From Ligustrum vulgare (lineage: Eukaryota; Streptophyta; Magnoliopsida; Lamiales; Oleaceae): a stretch of 64,000 nucleotides of DNA. The stretch's first letter is position 1; every line of letters begins with the position of its first letter. Made by a program: the position numbers and the translations under genes. This document shows, piece after piece, positions 22,317 through 34,769 of this stretch. The notes beneath the pieces were generated by a model. The model did not search any database, had not been told where the DNA came from, and saw only the letters and a list, made by a program, of their open reading frames with translations. The stretch spans positions 43,973,026-44,037,025 of the forward strand of contig OY743176.1 of the NCBI GenBank assembly GCA_963555705.1, given 5' to 3'.

Positions 22317-23215
22317 TGATGTGATCCGAAACGGGGATCACCAAGAACACGCGGAATTAAACGCTGGAAAGCTCTAAAATCCAAGATAATAGACGGTAAC
22401 AATGCAACCCCGACCTCACGACGCAAGAACTATGGGTATATTAAACCCAAAATTCGTTACGATGCGGAGATAAGAACCACAAAGGGGGAACGCCACAAAG
22501 GTTGTCAAATCCTTTGATAAGTTCAATTTGTTCGACGAGAACACGAAGAAAATATAAGGGAATATCTCACCTTCAATATCATTAATCTCAAGAATAAAGT
22601 TGTATTTTACAATGCTGAATAAAGCCATATATATAGGCTTAACAAAATAAAGCAACTAAAAATAAATTAGAATTCAACCTAAACTAAAAAGCCCAAAATT
22701 AGGTTTTAATTACGGCGCCAAGTTACGGCCGTGACTTATACTCTTACGGCCGTAAGCAAGATACGGATAAAAAATTGAAAACATATGTTACGGCCGTGAC
22801 TATTTATATTACGGCCGTAAGCTACCTTCTGAACAAAAATTAAAAGTTACAAAATCCTGGGTTACGGCCGTGAGACTCTGATTACGGCCGTAAGTCTTCT
22901 ATTTCAGTTTACGGCCGTGAGAGTCCAAAATCCGCCAACATGGTTTTACGGCCGTAAAAGTAGGGTTACGGCCGTGAGAATGCTTCTGCCTCAATTTCTT
23001 GTTGTTCTTTATTCCAAATGTGTAGTAACAACTTTGGTTCTTCTTCCACTTTGTTATGCAACGTAAATGAAGTCTTTGCACTCGAGCACTCGTCCATCCA
23101 CGCTTGCATGAATCCTTGCATTGCCTGCTTGATTCTTTTGGCTCTTTGTCTCGTTATTGGTCCTACGGGCATGTGCAACGGGTCAACGCTCGTTGAGCCA
23201 CTCCGGAACTCATCA
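22317..23215 (-). repeat. 5' LTR of the CRM-like element
   Basis: 899 bp, aligned with 16097-16995 without indels. It has the same nine-palindrome array at 22723-22977 (offset 6220) and the same TATA box position. It ends CATCA and is followed by TSD AGAAC. Long T runs just left of it, in the leader at about 22108-22175, belong to the element's interior. Confidence 0.9.
22723..22977. promoter_or_regulatory. Second copy of the nine-palindrome U3 array
   Basis: All nine ACGGCCGT cores of 16503-16757 are present at the same spacing and in the same alternating order. All CpGs in the cores are kept, although other positions of the LTR differ. In the 5' LTR this array would sit upstream of the active promoter. 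Confidence 0.75.
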
Positions 23216-23289
23216 AGAACACTTTGTGATTGGTTATACATTACACTTCTTTGATTATTTTCTTGCCAACTATTGGATTTTCAAAGGCC

Positions 23290-23960
23290 ATTATGTTTGG
23301 CCTCTTTTAGTAAACGGTTCAGTAAGAGCCTCCACTGAGTATGGCTCTTCACTTTGCAATAACACTTGTGTGTGTCTTCTTCTCTTTGAACCACCCTGAC
23401 TTATCCATAATTTCCTTCGTATATGAATAATTCTACCGAGTTAGCTTCTGCCGCAAACGGTCTTTGATTAGCCTATACGACCTCAGCTTCACCTTTATCT
23501 TTCCAGAATACTAAACACTGATGGAAATGATGACGAAATGCATTGACTACCATGTATCCAATCCCTTCCTACCAGTACATTTTAATTGGTAGGTCCATCT
23601 ATTATGAATAAAACAACAGTCTTGGTTGTACTCCCCACTATTATCTCCAAAGGCATCACCCCTTTGGCCGGAGTCTCCCACCATTGAAGTTGATCGGTAC
23701 TATTTCTATCGGGATAATATCTGCATCAGACTTGGAAAATTTTCTTATAACTTTGTATGTGATAGTGTCTATGGTTGCCCTATTATCAATGAGCACTTTG
23801 AATATTGGAACACCATCTGTTAAAACCTTTATATACAAAGGCCTAAAAGAAGGTTTCCTGAACATGAATTTTTCTATCCACTCAATATCTACCTTTTGCT
23901 TACCCTTATCTACTTTGTTTTCGCTAGATATATCCACATGAAAAATTCCTCAGTATGGAC
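23290..23960 (-). pseudogene. Tat-element protease region
   Basis: The minus-strand frame 23656-23937 has FKVLIDNRATIDTITYKVI. This is the protease active-site loop with the usual Asp-Ser/Thr-Gly-Ala replaced by DNRA, so a catalytic Gly is lost. Downstream, LVGRDWIHGS and HQCLVFWKDKGE (about 23460-23590) are typical of the stretch after protease in Tat elements. Stop codons break the rest. The CRM-like element is inserted just beyond this part. Confidence 0.7.
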
Positions 23961-23993
23961 TTACAAGAAACTTACTGACGGTCTCCCCATCCA

Positions 23994-26880
23994 TTAGGTT
24001 ATTTTCCTTTTGGGTATTCCATACAGAATGAAGTAGTTCAATGATTGTTCAGACGACTCACACAACATGCCCATTACTGGATTGTCTTCTTGGTAGAATT
24101 GTTTGAGAAGCTTGCCACGTGATACTCTCCTCATTCTACATTCTGCTTCCAAGTCCAGTTCTTCTTTTATATCAGTCATTCTATCGTCCTTAGATTCATG
24201 TGTTTCCTCAACTTGTGGGTCAACAAAATTATTATATTCACATTCTAATGTGAAGGCTGCATTTTCTGACTCTTCGAAAATATCCTCCTTATTCTTGAAC
24301 TCATTAGCCAATATGTAGTTACTGGCCATGTTTGGCCAAAATGGATGTTATTTGATTGTCCAACATCATCCTCATCTTTTTGTCATGCTCCAATGTTGAT
24401 TTCCCAGCTTATTTAGTTGTTGATGCATTTTCTAATGACTTTTGTACACTTCCACTTTGCTTAACTGTGAGAGTTTTTTTTTATTCTCTCGCGAATGAAA
24501 CTTGTAGGCTTAAGACTTTTCCATACTATATTGTTGTCTCATCATTTGACTGTAATTCCTTTGACAGCTTCTCTGTTGCGCCATTGTCATCTCATCGAAT
24601 GAGAGCACCTCCCCTGCTCTGGGATTGTATGCCACACGTTTGAACAATATGGTTGGAGCTTGAATGTTTTAATATTCTGTGATATGTTAGATTATCACCC
24701 AAATGTCTTGGCATAAAACCATGGGCTATATGATCTTCCAAGAGGTAACCTCATTAGTTCTCTAAATAATGGTGGTTTAGAGGCATTAAATGGTTGTCTC
24801 TATACCCTCTTTTCATCTACTGTTTTCCAATTTCCTTTTGGCATCTAACACATAGATTTCCTTTCCTTCATCTATAGCTTTTCTTTTAATCTTTGAAAAG
24901 TAGTAGGACGTGGTTTGTCCTCCCCTTCATCCACCACCAACTTGAACTTTGGTAGATCCTATTTGTTAAATTTTGGAAAGACAATGTCAGCATCAACTGG
25001 TTGTGGGAATGGATCTCTATCCACATCCATCTTCTTTTTATGCAAAAGTAATTAGTCATGTTTCAATATCATCCTACAATACATTGCAAATAATTAGGAA
25101 ATTATTAGTTATATAAGACCATGCATTATGTCATTTACAATATTTTTTACCCTTTATAAATTTAAGGTTTGACAATTTATGTTTATCGCAATTTTATCTA
25201 CTTGTCCTAATATTGATCAAATATTATATTGGCCCTTCCTACATCAAATGAAAACACCCTAACCTTTTTATTTTCTTCTTTTACTAGTTCATCTTTATTT
25301 GATATTTCTACCTTGGTTAATATAGGACAAGTATAAGTGTCTCCTTTAACCAATTCGGCCAAACACACCTCGGCCTCATCTTAACCAGTATCTATAGCAT
25401 GGACGTCAAAATTGGGGTCTCTATAGTAAGTCCCTTTAATAGAGCTCATCATTTGTTCTTCTTCTTCTCTTAACAATCGCTCATATCTGACGATATTAGC
25501 ACTAGTTGAAAAAGATCACGAAACTCTCTGCCTTGGAACTTCTTTAATTCAAAATTGAATCAGCTTTGGGTGATTTTGACAAATTCTTTTACAAATAAGG
25601 GAACAAAATATCTACTGCTAACCATTTTATATCTTCAAAGAAAAGATTTAGTCCATTCATTTGACAGTTGACGCAAGCTTGCTAAATCTGCCAAAGTAAC
25701 TTCTGATTCAGTTTTATAAAATTGAGCACAAAATAATTGACCTAACTGTTGTCATGGAATAGAGTTTGCTAGCGAGTTAATAAATCATGAGAGAGCAACT
25801 CTAGTTAATGAGCTTGGAAACAATCTCATCTTGTGATAATCAGTAACGTCACCACATTGTAATGTAAAATGCCCTATGTGTTCCAAATTGGATACTCCTC
25901 CTAAACTAGTGAACAAAGAGAACCCAGGTACTCTAAACCCCCTAGGCCAATGATAGGATTAATCTACTCAGTGTGGATAAGGTTTCTAGTATGTTAGGCG
26001 AGTTACTAGTCGAGTTCCAAACACCATTTGATCTTGTAAAATTTCTGTTATTTGCTTCATTAACATAGCATTTGGGCCAAATTGAACTCTTACTAGCTGT
26101 GATACATAAGGTACTGCAGATGGTCTAATAGGATTAATCTCTACATTAGTCATAAACGGACCATTGTTTATCTCAATATTACTGTTAAAGGGTATATTTG
26201 CTCCCTCTTTACTATGTGCAACATTTGGCCCCATGTTTTGGACATGACTGCTAAAGGGTTGGTTTGCTCTCCTATTGGCATGCATAACATTTTGTCCAAT
26301 GTTGGTATGTGCAAAATTTTATCCTATGTTCTGAATATTTTCCCTCATATTAAGGGTACCCCATGTATTGAATGTTCCTACACCTCCCATGTTAAATGAT
26401 CCAATATGTGGCATTTCTAGGCTTTGACCTGTATTTATGACTGGTAAACCAATGTTTGTCTTTGTGATTGGTGAGTTATTACCTATCATACTGGTAGTTT
26501 GGAAATAAGTACCCTCTCCCATAGGATTTTTTTGACATACTCAGCCTACCGACTTGTTCATAAGTTCATTCAATGTACCTAATTGTTTGGTCATGTTGTC
26601 ATAACATTTGCTTTCAATTTCAACAAGTATTTCTATAGTATTAATGTTTTGTAAGTTTACATGTCATTGATGTCCTGAGTGAGTTCTTCCAACGGTGCAT
26701 GCATGGTACATGGGATCAACTATATCATTGGTTCATAATGACCATGAGATCCTCTTGTGTCTAGGATTTCTAGTCCTCTTATTCTTTAATTATAGAAGGA
26801 AGAATCAATGTGCAATTGACTTCTTGTCAGTATTTTTATGAAATATTTTGCTTCAAATTTTTCTTACACCAATTATCCCC
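23994..26880 (-). pseudogene. Tat-element gag region, decayed
   Basis: Minus-strand pieces of a long gag: 26319-26522 and 25986-26285 (Asn/Gly/Pro-rich, with NPIRPSAVPYVSQLVRVQFG). Short coding stretches lie around 25200-25560 (RLLREEEEQMMSS) and 24650-24990 (KPRPTTFQRLKEK, PLFRELMRLPLGRSYSPW). The last is 23994-24329, with an acidic segment. Each piece is interrupted by stops. The order and composition fit the large gag and linker of Tat/Retand elements. A primer binding site is likely next to the LTR at about 26876-26893 (TGGCATGCCCCGTGGGG on the minus strand). Confidence 0.65.
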
Positions 26881-26896
26881 ACGGGGCATGCCAAAT

Positions 26897-27452
26897 TGTT
26901 TCGCTCAGGTGTCATTTTGCTCGTGCTAACAATTAAAAGAGGATTAGAAGAAAGTGTAAGGGTCAAATCTCTTGAGACAAAGTCCCAAAAAGGGGTGTTT
27001 TATACTAGAAAAACTTAAGTTACAAGATGCCTCTAAGGGGTGCAAGCACATAAATTAAACGAAGGAAATTCTAATAAGATTTAAGAAAAGAAAACTATAT
27101 CCATGTTTAAGAGTTTTGTTTTTTTGGTCCTTCTAAATGCCTATATTTTTAAAATATATACAATCATTGCTGGGAACTGCTTCTTTACTTTGTAACCGAC
27201 TTGAAGCAACCGTTGCCCACTTCCTTGCATTGATAACTGCTCATAATGGCTCCAACGATTTACCTTAGATCGTGATGTGAGTTATGGAAACTACATGTTT
27301 TCTTGTATATCGTCTAATTTCCCAATCACCTGGGCTCGCTCTATTCATCCAATCACCTATACTCATCAACATCGTCCTATTATTTGCAATGGTCACTCAT
27401 GTTTTGGACTTCTATATTGGGCCTTTCAATCGGGTATTTTTATATGTTAACA
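26897..27452 (-). repeat. 5' LTR of the Tat-lineage element (556 bp)
   Basis: It is homologous to 8546-9207 but lacks about 106 bp of it. It starts TGTTTC and ends GTTAACA on the plus strand and is followed by GTTCC, one mismatch from the left TSD GTTCT. Confidence 0.8.
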
Positions 27453-27457
27453 GTTCC

Positions 27458-29280
27458 ATTGTTCAAGCCGTTGAAATTCTCCAAACTTACCAAACATAGC
27501 ATAATCTTTAGAGAAACTATTATTTCCCATATGAATGCTAAACAATGACTCATTCAAAGAAAAACTTCACTTCATATTTCATGTTCTGGTTGAAAATATA
27601 GATGCCAGTATCCTATTTTGGACATAGCCCATGGGACACCCCCGTGTTTTGAACTGGAAGAGATTTTTTTTATAATAAAAGCATCCAAGTACAGATTATA
27701 GGGTGACATACTTGTGATAGAAGAGTGGGCTTCTAGTATGTGGAGGTGCGCTTATCACACTCCGCCGTGTTGTCGAAGAGACATTTGGTGATGATAAGTG
27801 TTAGGACTACTAGCATTGGCAATTGTTCAAAAGTCATGTTATCCAGATATATTTGAAGTTGAGTTGTTGGATATTATAAGTGTCTTTGGAAGAGGTAAAC
27901 ACTCAAGAAGACCAAAGTAACGTTTAAAAGTGCTTGGAATACAATTAAAAGTCAAATGAGTACAAAAAAATTGCATGGATTATACTCCTAATTTTTAGTC
28001 ATATGTTGATGCCCGTTTTAGCATAGCAAGCTTTCTTTGGAAAAATGTTATTTCTATACTAATTGTAATCCTTTGAGTTATCATTTGAATGCACTTTAAA
28101 TTGGCTAAACAGAATATCAGGGGAGAAAAATATGACAAAAATACTAATGATCATAATATTTGGGTAGATGCTACTTTACGATTTTTGACCATAAACAACC
28201 TCAAACACTTCATATTATAAATGCACAAACCATATTTCGTTTTCAGGTATGATTGATCATTGTATTACTTTGAGAGAAGATCAAAACATCTAAATCAATT
28301 TTTTTGATTCTCCTAGATCAATCACATAGTTACTTGATTATTTAATTTAAGCTTCTAAATTCTTAAAAACACCAAACTCTAAGTCCTTAACTATAAACCT
28401 TTAGGGTCCGAAGTTCAACAGAGGTAGTTGGAGTTCCATTTGAAGAAGAATAAGGTTGGTTCTCAGTAATTCACGCGTAGGGAAAAGAGTTCCAGAGTTG
28501 CTGCAAAGTGGCACCATCGAAGAATTTTTAGAAGATTTACAGGTTGGGTGATCAGAGCTACTAAGTTTTAGTTTTTCTGAACCAACTGTAGTTTATTCTT
28601 TTCTAGTGAATCGTTTTGGCAAGGTTTTCCTGGAAGCATTTTCCTGTGAAGAGTTTTTCAAATCTTTTTTTCGTTAGCAAACTTGGTGTTATTTACTTTA
28701 CACATCATACATATTATTGAATGATTGATTGTTACACATCTAGATTTAATTATTCATTAATTAAAATTTTATTTCCATATTAAATAGCTGTTCACCCTGT
28801 TTAGGTGTTAGTTGGATCAACATAAGTTATTTTAATAAGGATTTTAGTTCTGATGAAAGAGTTCATTCTTGCTAGGATTTGGCAGAGAAATCATCACAAA
28901 CGTAATTGCCAAATTCCAAAGAACGAGAAGAAATTCAGAGACTTTTTCCTTCCAAAAGTAGTTTCCCATCTTCACGATTGACCTCAGGTTTAGTATTTAT
29001 GAGTTACTTGCTTTTGCTTACATTTTTCATATTTCATTGTTGATCATCTCAATCAAATCCTAGGGACTATACGAACCCTCAAGGGATTGATTGCTGCACT
29101 GCAATAGTGAAATGAACAGTTCAACGTTACAAGATAAACTGTAACAAACCAACAACATAAATCTCTCTAATATATTTAAATTCAAATCTTGCAGTGGGTG
29201 GTTGTCATGAATGGAAATAAAATCCATTATGTATTGGTAATGCACTGAGATTCCTACATCCATTCAAAGAATGTGCTTAT
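27458..29280. other. Unassigned repeat-like region between retroelements
   Basis: No gene is supported. The sequence is AT-rich. Around 28390-28700 it has features of an LTR R/U5 region (a TTTTCCTGGAAGCATTTTCC stretch), and 27840-27900 plus shows a short open stretch encoding YPDIFEVELLDIISVFG. I could not place either in a known family. The small minus-strand frame at 29060-29263 looks like chance. Confidence 0.3.
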
Positions 29281-29345
29281 ATCCAACATTTATATAAAAA
29301 GTGTTGATCAACCTTTAGATTTTTTCTCGACACGAATGGCAAAAG

Positions 29346-29381
<36 letters not shown>

Positions 29382-29729
29382 CTAGTTGATCTTATAAATA
29401 TGGCACAATACTTAGGCTTTTAGACATCCATCAAAACAGAGAGAAAAGAGAGATTAGAGAAGATAGGTGTACGTTTTCTCTTTTATACGTTCTTTTTTCA
29501 TTATAGTGAATTCTTGTGGCGGTAAAAGTGGACGTGTCTTACATTGAGGTGGACCTCTATAAATCTTGTGTTTTTTATTCTTTTTTTCTCTTTGTTGATA
29601 TTAATTGCTCTCGATAAACTATAATTAGTGTTTCTAAATCTTAAGAACCATTGTCAGTGCTTTGGTAATTGATTGAGAGCAATGATTGGTTAAGAACGAG
29701 GGTCATTGTGAATCTATAAGTTTGATGAT
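29281..29729 (+). mobile_element. LTR-like region of a third copia element
   Basis: Noncoding sequence directly upstream of a copia gag. It contains a CT dinucleotide run (about 29347-29378), a TATA-like TTATAAATATGG and a leader with CCTCTATAAATCTTG. It matches the minus-strand LTR fragment at 7996-8540 in several blocks, so it is likely the 5' LTR and leader. Exact ends and a primer binding site were not found. Confidence 0.45.
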
Positions 29730-30702
29730 ATGGATTTTGCTTCATGGATCGAAGATTATCTATGCAGTAAGAAACAACACCAACCACTTTTGGAGGAAAA
29801 GCCTACCGGAATGAGTGATGACTCCTTGATCGTCATGTATTTTGTGTTCGACTGACATTATCGAAGATCGTTGGTCACCATGTGGCGGCAAAGAAAACTA
29901 TGGTATATCTGATTAAGGTGTTTTCCAATATGTATGAGAAGTTATCTTCATGTAACCAAGTACATCTGATGAAAAAAATTATTTAATTTAAAGTTGAATG
30001 AAGGTGCTCTAGCAACATATCTCAATAAATTAAACAAAATTATCAACCATTTGGTTTCAGTCGAGATTAAATCTGATGATGAGGTTCATGCCCTAATCTT
30101 ATTAGCATCACTATCGGATAATTGGGAGTCTATGAGCTGTGGTCAGTAATTCTACAGGCAATGCAAAGTTGAGATTTAGTAATAATGATACTATTCTTGT
30201 TCAGGAAGTCCGTAGAAGAGATTCTAAAGAAGTCTTAACATCAAATTATTTTCTAAATGTCGAGACCAAAAGTAGGAGTTTAGAAAAAGATTCCAATTAT
30301 AAAACAAACAGAAAGAAGTGGAGGAATGGTATATACATGTCCATATCTAGAAAAGAAAGTGGAATGTTCAAATTGTAGCAAAATTGGCCACATGATGAAC
30401 AATTGCAGAGCACCAAAAAAGAAGGAAGAAAGGAGTAACAACGATACTAATGTTGTGACTGAAGATGTAATAGATGCTTTACTCTTGTCAATTTATAGTC
30501 CTATTGACTCTTGGGCGATGGATTCAGGAGCTTCTTTTCATACCGCTTTGCAACGTAAGAATTTGGAAAACTAGTTGCTAGAAATTATGGAAAGTTATAC
30601 CTTGCTGATGGAGAACTAATGGATATAGTTGGCAGTCAAGAGCTTCTTTTCATACTACTGCACATGGAAAACTATGTTGCTAGAATTTATGAAAAGTTAT
30701 AC
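29730..30702 (+). pseudogene. Copia gag and protease start
   Basis: Begins MDFASWIEDYLCSKK, the usual copia gag N-terminus. KKLFNLKLNEGALATYL and ALILLASLSDNWESM follow (about 29975-30135), then SNSTGNAKLRF and VRRRDSKE. A CCHC zinc knuckle, CSNCSKIGHMMNNC, lies at 30365-30406. The protease loop WAMDSGASFHT (DSG) lies at about 30513-30545. Several frame changes break it. The protease stretch is partly duplicated: a segment ending in AAAGTTATACCTTG occurs near 30590 and again near 30690. A hAT element then interrupts it at 30711. Confidence 0.8.
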
Positions 30703-30710
30703 CTTGTTGA

Positions 30711-33700
30711 TAGATGTGGCAATGGGCCGAGCCGAGCCGGCTCAGCCCATGGCTCATAGTGCTCGGCTCATCAAATTGACGAGCCGAGCCTAGGCTGGGC
30801 TCATTTGGGCAATGCTGAGCTCGGCTTCACGAGCTCGCTGCTCGTGGCCGAGCTGAGCTCGGCTCGTCCGGCTCGTTAGTTTTGAGTTTTTTTTCCTCTC
30901 CCCCTCTCTGACGTTAATTCAGTCAGTACTCCGTAGTTAAAATACTCCACGTCTTGAATATTAATATTTAATATTAGTGATATAAATTTGTAATTAGTTA
31001 TTTAGTTATAAGTTATAACTTGTAAGTTATGTAATAAATAAATTATTAATAGCTTAATAAGTAAAAAAGTAATGTTAGATAGTTATTTCACTTATTTGTT
31101 ATTTGTTAGTGTTACTACTTACTTGTTAGTTGTTACTTGTTAGTGAATTAAATTGAAAGTCGAAATGATGAATTATAATTTATAAGTTTATAAAGTAAGT
31201 AAAAACTTGTTCAAATAATCAAATATCCAATTAAAATTTGAAAAGACAAAAACTAAAATTGAGTAAATTAATTAAAATTTAAAAGTTTAAAAAATAAAAC
31301 ACTCCTCCTTTTTTTCGGGCTTGGGACTGGCTACTAAATTGAATTTTGTAGAAGGCAGAGTTAAAATTGTACACGAACAATTTGATACGTGTACAATTTT
31401 TTTTTTGAAATCAAAATTGTATTTTATTTTATATAAAGAAATTACAAGTTTAAAGTTAAATATCATTTACCTGACGCAATTTTGGCATACTTATGTTGTA
31501 TGCGTAAACTACCTTCTTGCCAATCTTTGACACACATTAACGCTTCCAAAATATCTTCTTTGAGTCGGCTCCTGACTTCTGACAAAATCCTTTTACCTAC
31601 ACTAAAAGTAGACTCCGAAGCTACCGTGCTAACCGGAGGTGTTAGTAGATCTTTTGATATGGTGAAAACAATTGGATATTTTCGTTTGTTTGTTCGCCGA
31701 TAATGAAGTAAATCAATTTCTAAAGAATTAGCAGGCTCGACATTTCTAAGTAGATCTAGTCCAAAATAAATTTTCAATTCTTCGGGTATTTGAAGTGAAT
31801 CTGATTCGTTACAACTAGGAGACATACTGTAAGAAGAAATTCCTTGTGTTTGACTCATTTCTTCCATTAAATTATATAATTCTACTTCGTCGTCTCCAAG
31901 TGTAGTGTCACGTGATGGTGCAAATTGTGTATGACTAACATTAGTTCATAATCGTGCTGCATATTTATAAGTGATAGGTTTATCCAAAATCAACGAGCTA
32001 TTGATTTTTGAAACAAGAAGTTTCGTACCCTTTAAATTGTAACGCGAATCCATTATGCATGCTAAGGGATATAACATAGGTAAATCTTCCCAATATTTTC
32101 TAAATTTAATTTCCATGGCAATTGTCATTTCAGTAAAAAAAAAAATGAGTCATGCCTATATCTATAAAAAGTTCTTGCAATAATATAAAGATGTTCAAGA
32201 ACTCTTGAACTAGTTGGGTAATATACCCCAGATAATATGTTGGTTGAATATTAAAAACTTGTCAAAAAAATTTTCACTTTAAAAGCAGCTTCCCAATCCG
32301 ATTCTATTAATAGAGGATCATCGTCATTCTTAAGTGTTCTATTGTTATAATACTCAATTATTATGTGTTCATAACCTTCACTTTTTTAAGTAACAAGTAT
32401 GTAGAGTTCCACCTATGGCCTACGTTGGTGATAAATTTCTTAAGATCTAAACCGTATTGGGAACACATATCTTCAAAATATTGTTTTTTACTCGGTGATA
32501 TGGTTATGTGCACTATAGCATCTCTAATTTTTTCCATTTAATCTTTAATATGTTTCAATCCATCTTGAACAATTAAATTTAAAATATGACATACACATCT
32601 AACATGGAATAAGAAATCATCGAAATCTGGATTAAGAATTCTACATAACTTATCTATTACAGGCTTATTTACACTAGCATTATCGAAAGTAAATGATCTA
32701 ATTTTACTTTCGAACTCATGTTCTCTAACAATCTGAAGTATAGCATTAGATATGTTGGTTGCATTATGAGGAAATTCTACATTTTAAAAGCAATTTTTTT
32801 TTTTAATGTATAACCCAAAGTGAATCAATATAGTGTACAGTTGCAGCAATATAACTTTTTTTGTTAATACCTTCCCAAAGATCGGGAGTAAAAGAAGTAA
32901 CACCACCATATTTATTTAAATCAACTATTAATTGTTTCTTAATTTTAAGAATATTATTCTGTTATATCAGAACGCAGAGTATTTCAACTAATACCAATGT
33001 ACCTAGGTTGAAGATAACGCTTGATGTATGTAAAAAAGTGTTCGTTGTGTACTATTCTTAGTTGCAACTCCGGCCCCGCAACGAATTGAACCATCCCAGT
33101 TCGATTCTCTTCTTCGGAATACATCCAATTTGAAAGTGTTGTAGATCCCGTTGCAAAACCACTAGCGATCGATGAACCAAATTGTAGTTCAATTTGATTC
33201 GATTCAACGAACCGTGCTTGGTCTGATACTTGTGATAGTAACGGTTGAGGTGTGTAGTACCAATGCCCTTTGCCCATGTCAATTGTTGTGCACAATATTT
33301 GCACACAGCTTTGAACTCTTGAGTTCCTTCAATTATTTTCCCCGTTGCGGCCAAATTAAAATGATTCCAACACTTTGAAGTTGACTTCTTACCTTTTCTA
33401 ACTTTCCGTTTCCCTCTTGCGTCGAGAATACCAGGATTATTTTGTAAGATTTGAACATCCGCATCATCTTCAGCATCCTCTAAGTTGATTTTTTGATGTA
33501 ATGCATCTTCTTCAATATTGTCGGGAATTGGTATGTTGTTGAGACCGGAAAATTCATTGTCGAACTGAGAGTCATGCCCCCTTTTTGGGCTTTTTTAAAA
33601 AAAAATTGGCGAGCTAAGCGGTTCATCGGCTCTTTAGCTGGTGGTTCATGAGTCGTGATCGGCTCGCCCACTGGCTCGCCATTTTGGCGAGCCGAGCCGA

Positions 33701-33737
33701 CGAGTCGACGGGCGGCTCGACCCGTTTGCCACCTCTA
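30711..33737 (-). mobile_element. Ac-like hAT transposon (3027 bp) inserted in copia protease/integrase
   Basis: The TSD is a perfect CTTGTTGA (30703-30710 and 33738-33745). The terminal inverted repeats are TAGATGTGGCAA and, read inward from the right, TAGAGGTGGCAA. Both ends carry many GAGCCGAGC/GCTCGGCTC repeats, so the ends are GC-rich while the middle is AT-rich. A decayed transposase gene lies on the minus strand. All these agree with the hAT superfamily. Confidence 0.9.
31463..33354 (-). pseudogene. hAT transposase (BED finger to C-terminal dimerisation domain), broken
   Basis: N-terminal part (33058-33354): BED-type zinc finger with CKYCAQQLTWAKGIGTTHLN and downstream His residues, which would bind the transposon ends. 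Middle part (31946-32128): FRKYWEDLPMLYPLACIMDSR, from the RNase H-like catalytic region. C-terminal part (31463-31867): YPIVFTISKDLLTPPVSTVA and SESTFSVGKRILSEVRSRL, the hAT dimerisation domain. Between 32130 and 33050 only fragments are readable, with many stops. It cannot make a full transposase. Confidence 0.85.
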
Positions 33738-34769
33738 CTTGTTGATGTAGATCTTATAGATATATTTCGTATTGTTGATGTTAGTTTGAAGATGTTAAAC
33801 ATGTTTGTATGGAGAATTCATAAGGTGAAGCATATAACTAAATTGATGCGCAATCTGATCTCAGTTGAACCACTTGATGACGAAGGTTATTATGTGACTT
33901 TTAGTGCTGGTTCTTGAAAAGTCACGAAGGGATCTATGGTTATTACTCGAGGAAATAAACCTGAAATTCATTACATCACCAATTATAGAGGCATGACTAC
34001 AGTTTCTAATTCAATTATCAGTTCTTATTTGTAGCATTGCATATCGTGACACATGAGTGAGAGTGGAATGAAAGTGCTTAAGTCTAAAGGGAAACTATTG
34101 GATTTGAAATCCTTTGAACATAAGCTATGTAAAGTTCATATTTCCGAAAAATAGAAAATGATTAGTTTTTCTAAAATTGGAAGGGACAAAAAAGCTACAA
34201 AATTGGAGTTAAAGTTAATTCATACAGATATGTGGGGACCTTTAGTTGTTACTTCCTTTGGAGGTTCAAGTTATTATGTGACATTTATTGATGACTTAAG
34301 CAGGAAGGTATGATTCTATTACTTGAAGAATAAATCTGATGTCTTTGATGCATTCAAAAGATGCAAAGATATTGTTGAAAATGAGACAAATTTGAAGGTA
34401 AAGTATTTGCAGTCAGATAATGGTGGAGAGTATGTAGTTGTGATTTCAAGAAGTATTGTGATGATAAAAGAATCAAGAAGAATAAATTCATTCTAGGAAC
34501 ACCTAAACAAAATGGTGTAGCTAAGAGGATGAATAGGACTTTGAATGACCGTGCTAGAAGCATGACATTACATGTTGGATTACCAAAGATGTTCTGTACT
34601 GAGGCAGTCAACAGTGCAGCTTATTTGATCAGTAGAATCCTTCAACACCATTGAATAGCACAATATCAGAGGAGATTTTGAGTAATAAAGAGGTAAAACT
34701 TTCACACTTGTTATGGTGATAACGAGCTTGGCTATCATTTCGAGGATGACATCGGTCTAAAGGTTATTC
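33738..34769 (+). pseudogene. Copia integrase remnant with internal deletion
   Basis: Plus-strand coding resumes after the hAT element. A GAG-pre-integrase part has SAGSWKVTKG-like sequence with a Trp codon changed to stop near 33915. The integrase core has LELKLIHTDMWGPL (about 34200-34245), SSYYVTFIDDLSRK and KVKYLQSDNGGEY (34400-34437). After about 34690 the frame jumps to a stretch near the integrase C-terminus (LGYHFEDDIGL, IRSKDVIFNK). RT and RNase H are therefore missing. The remnant ends inside the foldback. Confidence 0.75.

Larger units (their letters stand above)
16097..23215 (-). mobile_element. Nearly complete CRM-like chromovirus (7119 bp)
   Basis: Both LTRs are 899 bp (16097-16995, 22317-23215), start TGATG and end CATCA. 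The TSD is a perfect AGAAC (16092-16096 and 23216-23220). The primer binding site TGGTATCAGAGC (initiator Met tRNA) is at 22303-22314 on the minus strand. The polypurine tract is at 16996-17009. Gag, protease, RT, RNase H and integrase follow in Ty3/gypsy order in one frame, broken by two stops and one frameshift. I see no chromodomain; instead the integrase frame runs into the 3' LTR with a GPITRQRAKRI motif. That layout is typical of the CRM clade. I counted roughly 20 differences between the LTRs by eye, so the insertion is fairly young. Confidence 0.9.
8546..27452 (-). mobile_element. Decayed Tat-lineage Ty3/gypsy retrotransposon carrying nested insertions
   Basis: The two flanking LTRs (8546-9207 and 26897-27452) both start TGTTTC and end GTTAACA on the plus strand. 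Flanking 5-bp sequences are GTTCT (8541-8545) and GTTCC (27453-27457), a TSD with one mismatch. The element lies on the minus strand: gag (about 26880-23994), protease (23960-23290), a spacer (14342-13859), RNase H (13858-13353) and integrase (12960-10251). The order and the LADFLADHP motif before RNase H fit the Tat/Retand group. Nested inside are a solo LTR, a MITE, an LTR fragment and a complete CRM-like element. The reverse transcriptase is missing and every frame is damaged, so it is an old, dead copy. Confidence 0.8.

Noticed and set aside
23994..24643. Plus-strand frames 24103-24318 and 24356-24643 as genes
   Set aside because: They lie opposite or next to decayed Tat gag coding on the minus strand and have no domain.
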